This document shows, in pieces, positions 61,960 through 64,000 of a stretch of DNA of 64,000 bases; position 1 is the first letter of the stretch; each line of letters starts with the position of its first letter. Below the pieces are notes generated by a model. The model worked only from the letters and a program-made list of their open reading frames with translations, did not search any database and had not been told where the DNA came from. The translations under genes were made by a program, and so were the position numbers. Source of the DNA: Litoribacillus peritrichatus (lineage in GTDB: Bacteria; Pseudomonadota; Gammaproteobacteria; Pseudomonadales; Litoribrevibacteraceae); contig NZ_BAABBN010000004.1 of the NCBI RefSeq assembly GCF_039537985.1, forward strand, positions 992,001-1,056,000, written 5' to 3'.

Positions 61960-62196
61960 ATGGAAATTATGTTGGTTGCTTTTGCGGTTATGTTGATTTT
62001 GGTCGTGGGAATGTCCGTGGGCGTTATCATGGGCCGAGAACCCCTCAAAGGCTCATGTGGCGGTATGGCGGCTTTGGGAATGGATACCGCGTGTGACATA
62101 TGTGGTGGTAATCCGGTGAAATGCGAAGAAGAAAACCAAAGACAGCAAAACGAAGCGAAAGGAAAAGATCATCAGTTTTATGATGCGGCAAAATAA
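61960..62196 (+). CDS. nqrM: Na+-NQR maturation protein NqrM
   Basis: NqrM (DUF539 family) is needed to build the iron centre between NqrD and NqrE in Vibrio-type enzymes. The 78-residue protein has one N-terminal membrane helix (about 3-25) and a cysteine group typical for the family: Cys33, Cys45, Cys48 and Cys55 in GSCGGMAALGMDTACDICGGNPVKC. An in-frame GTG two codons upstream (61954) is an alternative start. It follows apbE by 36 bases, in the order found with many nqr operons. Confidence 0.94.
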   Translation: MEIMLVAFAVMLILVVGMSVGVIMGREPLKGSCGGMAALGMDTACDICGGNPVKCEEENQRQQNEAKGKDHQFYDAAK

Positions 62197-62287
62197 TTTC
62201 CGAAATCATACTAAACTGAAACAAAAATAATTAATTGATAGGGTGATGGATGAATAATCAACGCCTTATGGAGACAGGGAATAATTG

Positions 62288-63682
62288 ATGGCGGATTTAT
62301 ATTACGATGTTGTAGTGATTGGTTCTGGTCCTGCAGGAGAAGGTGCAGCGATTAATGCGGCAAAAGCAGGTAAGCGTGTTGCTGTGATTGAAGTGCAGCC
62401 GCAAGTTGGTGGTAACTGTACGCATAAGGGAACAATCCCGTCCAAAGCGTTACGTCATGCGGTAAAACAAATCATCACATTTAACACTAACCCAATGTTT
62501 CGTGATATTGGCGAGCCTCGCTGGTTCTCTTTTCCAAAGGTATTGAAGGGGGCTGGCCGTGTGATGCAGAAGCAGGTTAAGCTTCGCACAGAGCATTACG
62601 CAAGAAATCGAATTGACATTCATTTTGGCCATGCAAGGTTCGTAGATCAAAATACCATTACTGTCACGGGTGGCTCGAATACGGCGGATCGTCTTCATGC
62701 AAAAAACTTTGTTATTGCGACAGGCTCCCGCCCTTGGCACCCACCGGGAGTCAACTTTAATCATCCTCGCGTTTATGACAGTGATTCCGTACTTGAGCTG
62801 CAACATACGCCGCGTACGTTAATTATTTACGGCGCAGGTGTGATTGGCTCTGAATACGCGTCAATCTTCGTTGGCTTGGGTGTTAAGGTTGATCTGATCA
62901 ATCCGGCCGATACCTTACTCTCATTTCTTGATAGTGAAATATCCGATGCGCTTGGCTACCACCTCCGAAATAATGGGGTCATGGTACGTCATAATGAACA
63001 GTTCGATTCACTGGAAGCGACAGACAACGGCGTTGTGTTGAATCTTCAGTCCGGTAAGCGTTTAAAGGCAGACGCCTTCCTTTGGTGTAATGGTCGCTCC
63101 GGTAATACGGATAATATGGATCTTGAAAATATAGGTCTTGAAGCCAACTCTCGTGGCCAGTTAGAAGTGGATGAACACTACCGCACAGCCGTAGAACACG
63201 TATACGCAGCAGGTGATGTGATCGGTTGGCCTAGTTTGGCCAGTGCTTCTTACGATCAGGGGCGAGCAGCGTCCAAAGATATGGCGCAGGACCCTGAATT
63301 TCACATGGTATCTGACGTACCTACGGGTATTTATACCATTCCGGAAATCAGCTCTGTTGGTTTAACAGAACAGCAGTTGACGGCTAAAAAAGTGCCATAC
63401 GAAGTGGGTCAGGCACAGTTTCAACATACTGCTCGAGCGCAAATTACCGGTGAGCCGATCGGTATGTTAAAGATCCTGTTCCACAGAGAAACGCTGGAAA
63501 TCCTTGGGGTTCATTGCTTTGGAGATCAGGCATCTGAGATTGTGCATATTGGTCAAGCCATTATGAATCAACCTGGCGAACTGAATACGATTAAATACTT
63601 TGTAAATACCACGTTCAATTACCCAACCATGGCGGAAGCCTATCGTGTTGCGGCTTTGAACGGCTTGAACCGAGTCTTTTAA
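62288..63682 (+). CDS. sthA: Soluble pyridine nucleotide transhydrogenase
   Basis: SthA is a cytoplasmic flavoprotein that exchanges reducing equivalents between NADPH and NAD+. The 464 residues resemble E. coli SthA (466). The FAD motif is GSGPAGEGAA (12-21), then GGNCTHKGTIPSKALRHAV, in which the second redox cysteine of the disulfide-reductase family is replaced by Thr, a defining trait of SthA. GAGVIGSEYASIF is the NAD site. The ATG at 62288 is chosen over the TTG directly before it, with AGGG upstream. It ends the mfd-gap-nqr-sthA block shared with Pseudomonas. Confidence 0.96.
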   Translation: MADLYYDVVVIGSGPAGEGAAINAAKAGKRVAVIEVQPQVGGNCTHKGTIPSKALRHAVKQIITFNTNPMFRDIGEPRWFSFPKVLKGAGRVMQKQVKLRTEHYARNRIDIHFGHARFVDQNTITVTGGSNTADRLHAKNFVIATGSRPWHPPGVNFNHPRVYDSDSVLELQHTPRTLIIYGAGVIGSEYASIFVGLGVKVDLINPADTLLSFLDSEISDALGYHLRNNGVMVRHNEQFDSLEATDNGVVLNLQSGKRLKADAFLWCNGRSGNTDNMDLENIGLEANSRGQLEVDEHYRTAVEHVYAAGDVIGWPSLASASYDQGRAASKDMAQDPEFHMVSDVPTGIYTIPEISSVGLTEQQLTAKKVPYEVGQAQFQHTARAQITGEPIGMLKILFHRETLEILGVHCFGDQASEIVHIGQAIMNQPGELNTIKYFVNTTFNYPTMAEAYRVAALNGLNRVF

Positions 63683-63690
63683 TTTCGTTT

Positions 63691-63720
63691 GGCCTCTTGA
63701 TTTATTTCAAGGGGCTTTCC
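63691..63720 (+). terminator. Probable terminator after sthA
   Basis: GGCCTCTTGA pairs with TCAAGGGGCT (10 pairs, two G-T) around TTTATT, followed by TTCCTTTC. Part of its right arm is duplicated directly afterwards. Confidence 0.6.
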
Positions 63721-63736
63721 TTTCAAGGGGCTTTCT
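63705..63736 (+). repeat. Tandem 16-base duplication after sthA
   Basis: TTTCAAGGGGCTTTCC at 63705-63720 is followed at once by TTTCAAGGGGCTTTCT at 63721-63736 (15 of 16 identical). It looks like a small local duplication of the terminator arm. Confidence 0.75.
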
Positions 63737-63924
63737 TTTAACGAGTTTTATCTGAAGGAACCCGATTCCTTATCAATTCTGCTTCTTTCTTTATCTGTTT
63801 TTCCTGTTAATTGTCTTCTTCTTATATGTTTTGTTTATGATATGATTCGCGTCATCAAAAACGTATATAAATACTTTGCTGTTTTGAGTAAGCGGCAGAG
63901 TGCAGGTGTTGAGGTTAGCTGGTT

Positions 63925-64000
63925 ATGCTTAAAAAAGATAAACAAAAAGTTTTCAAAGATGAGTGGAGCGATGAGCACGTTAAGGCGTACTTGGAGCGCA
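63925..64000 (+). CDS. Small protein, PA4642-like (3' end outside window)
   Basis: The last 76 bases open a frame from ATG 63925 (MLKKDKQKVFKDEWSDEHVKAYLER...) with GAGG about 11 bases before. The basic start followed by W-S-D-E-x-V-x-x-Y/F-L resembles the small PA4642 family of conserved proteobacterial proteins of unknown function. The remainder lies beyond the window, so identity is only a reasonable guess. Confidence 0.5.
   Translation, partial: MLKKDKQKVFKDEWSDEHVKAYLER

Noticed and set aside
1..64000. tRNA, rRNA, CRISPR arrays, insertion sequences, prophage genes
   Set aside because: Looked for and not found: no cloverleaf with CCA-type acceptor, no regularly spaced repeats, no transposase, integrase or phage structural genes.

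Overview
The window looks like a contiguous piece of a marine gammaproteobacterial chromosome (Oceanospirillales/Pseudomonadales type). The evidence is two gene blocks whose order matches Pseudomonas: a gyrA-serC-pheA-hisC-tyrA/aroA-cmk-rpsA block at the left end and an mfd-gap-nqrABCDEF-apbE-nqrM-sthA block at the right end. The tyrA-aroA fusion, the long-form gap and the desC/desB pair fit the same group. I see no rRNA, tRNA, CRISPR array, insertion sequence or phage gene. Base composition looks even along the window.

Left block (1-9200, all + strand): the 3' end of gyrA, then serine/aromatic amino acid genes (serC, pheA, an aromatic/histidinol-phosphate aminotransferase, and a prephenate dehydrogenase-EPSP synthase fusion), then cmk and rpsA. 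The usual rpsA neighbour ihfB is missing; an amidoligase-fold gene and a YqaA-type membrane protein follow instead.

Middle (9300-48300): an accessory mix in both orientations. It holds an alpha/beta hydrolase, an SRPBCC protein, a two-gene operon of large lipoproteins of unknown function, an M14 peptidase, a LysR regulator divergent from an RND efflux operon whose pump gene carries a one-base frameshift, a DUF3179 protein, a hybrid histidine kinase, a yqhC/yqhD-like pair, a histidine kinase with a solute-binding-protein gene, a degenerate RecA paralogue convergent with a family B DNA polymerase (Pol II), a second LysR regulator, a diguanylate cyclase, a desaturase with its reductase, a YbaK-type editing protein, an APH-fold kinase, an MscS channel and dsbD.

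Right block (48390-64000): csiV and mfd on the - strand. Then on the + strand come gap, the complete Na+-pumping NADH:quinone oxidoreductase operon with its maturation genes (apbE attaches FMN, nqrM supports iron-site assembly), soluble transhydrogenase, and the first 25 codons of a PA4642-like small protein.

The item most worth following is the RecA-like gene at 33802-34830. It keeps the Walker A motif and an overall RecA layout but has lost the catalytic glutamate and the DNA-binding loop signatures, is rich in Cys/His, is preceded by a possible 39-residue ORF and ends head-on against polB. The uncharacterised lipoprotein operon, the amidoligase-YqaA pair and the palindrome in front of desCB come next.
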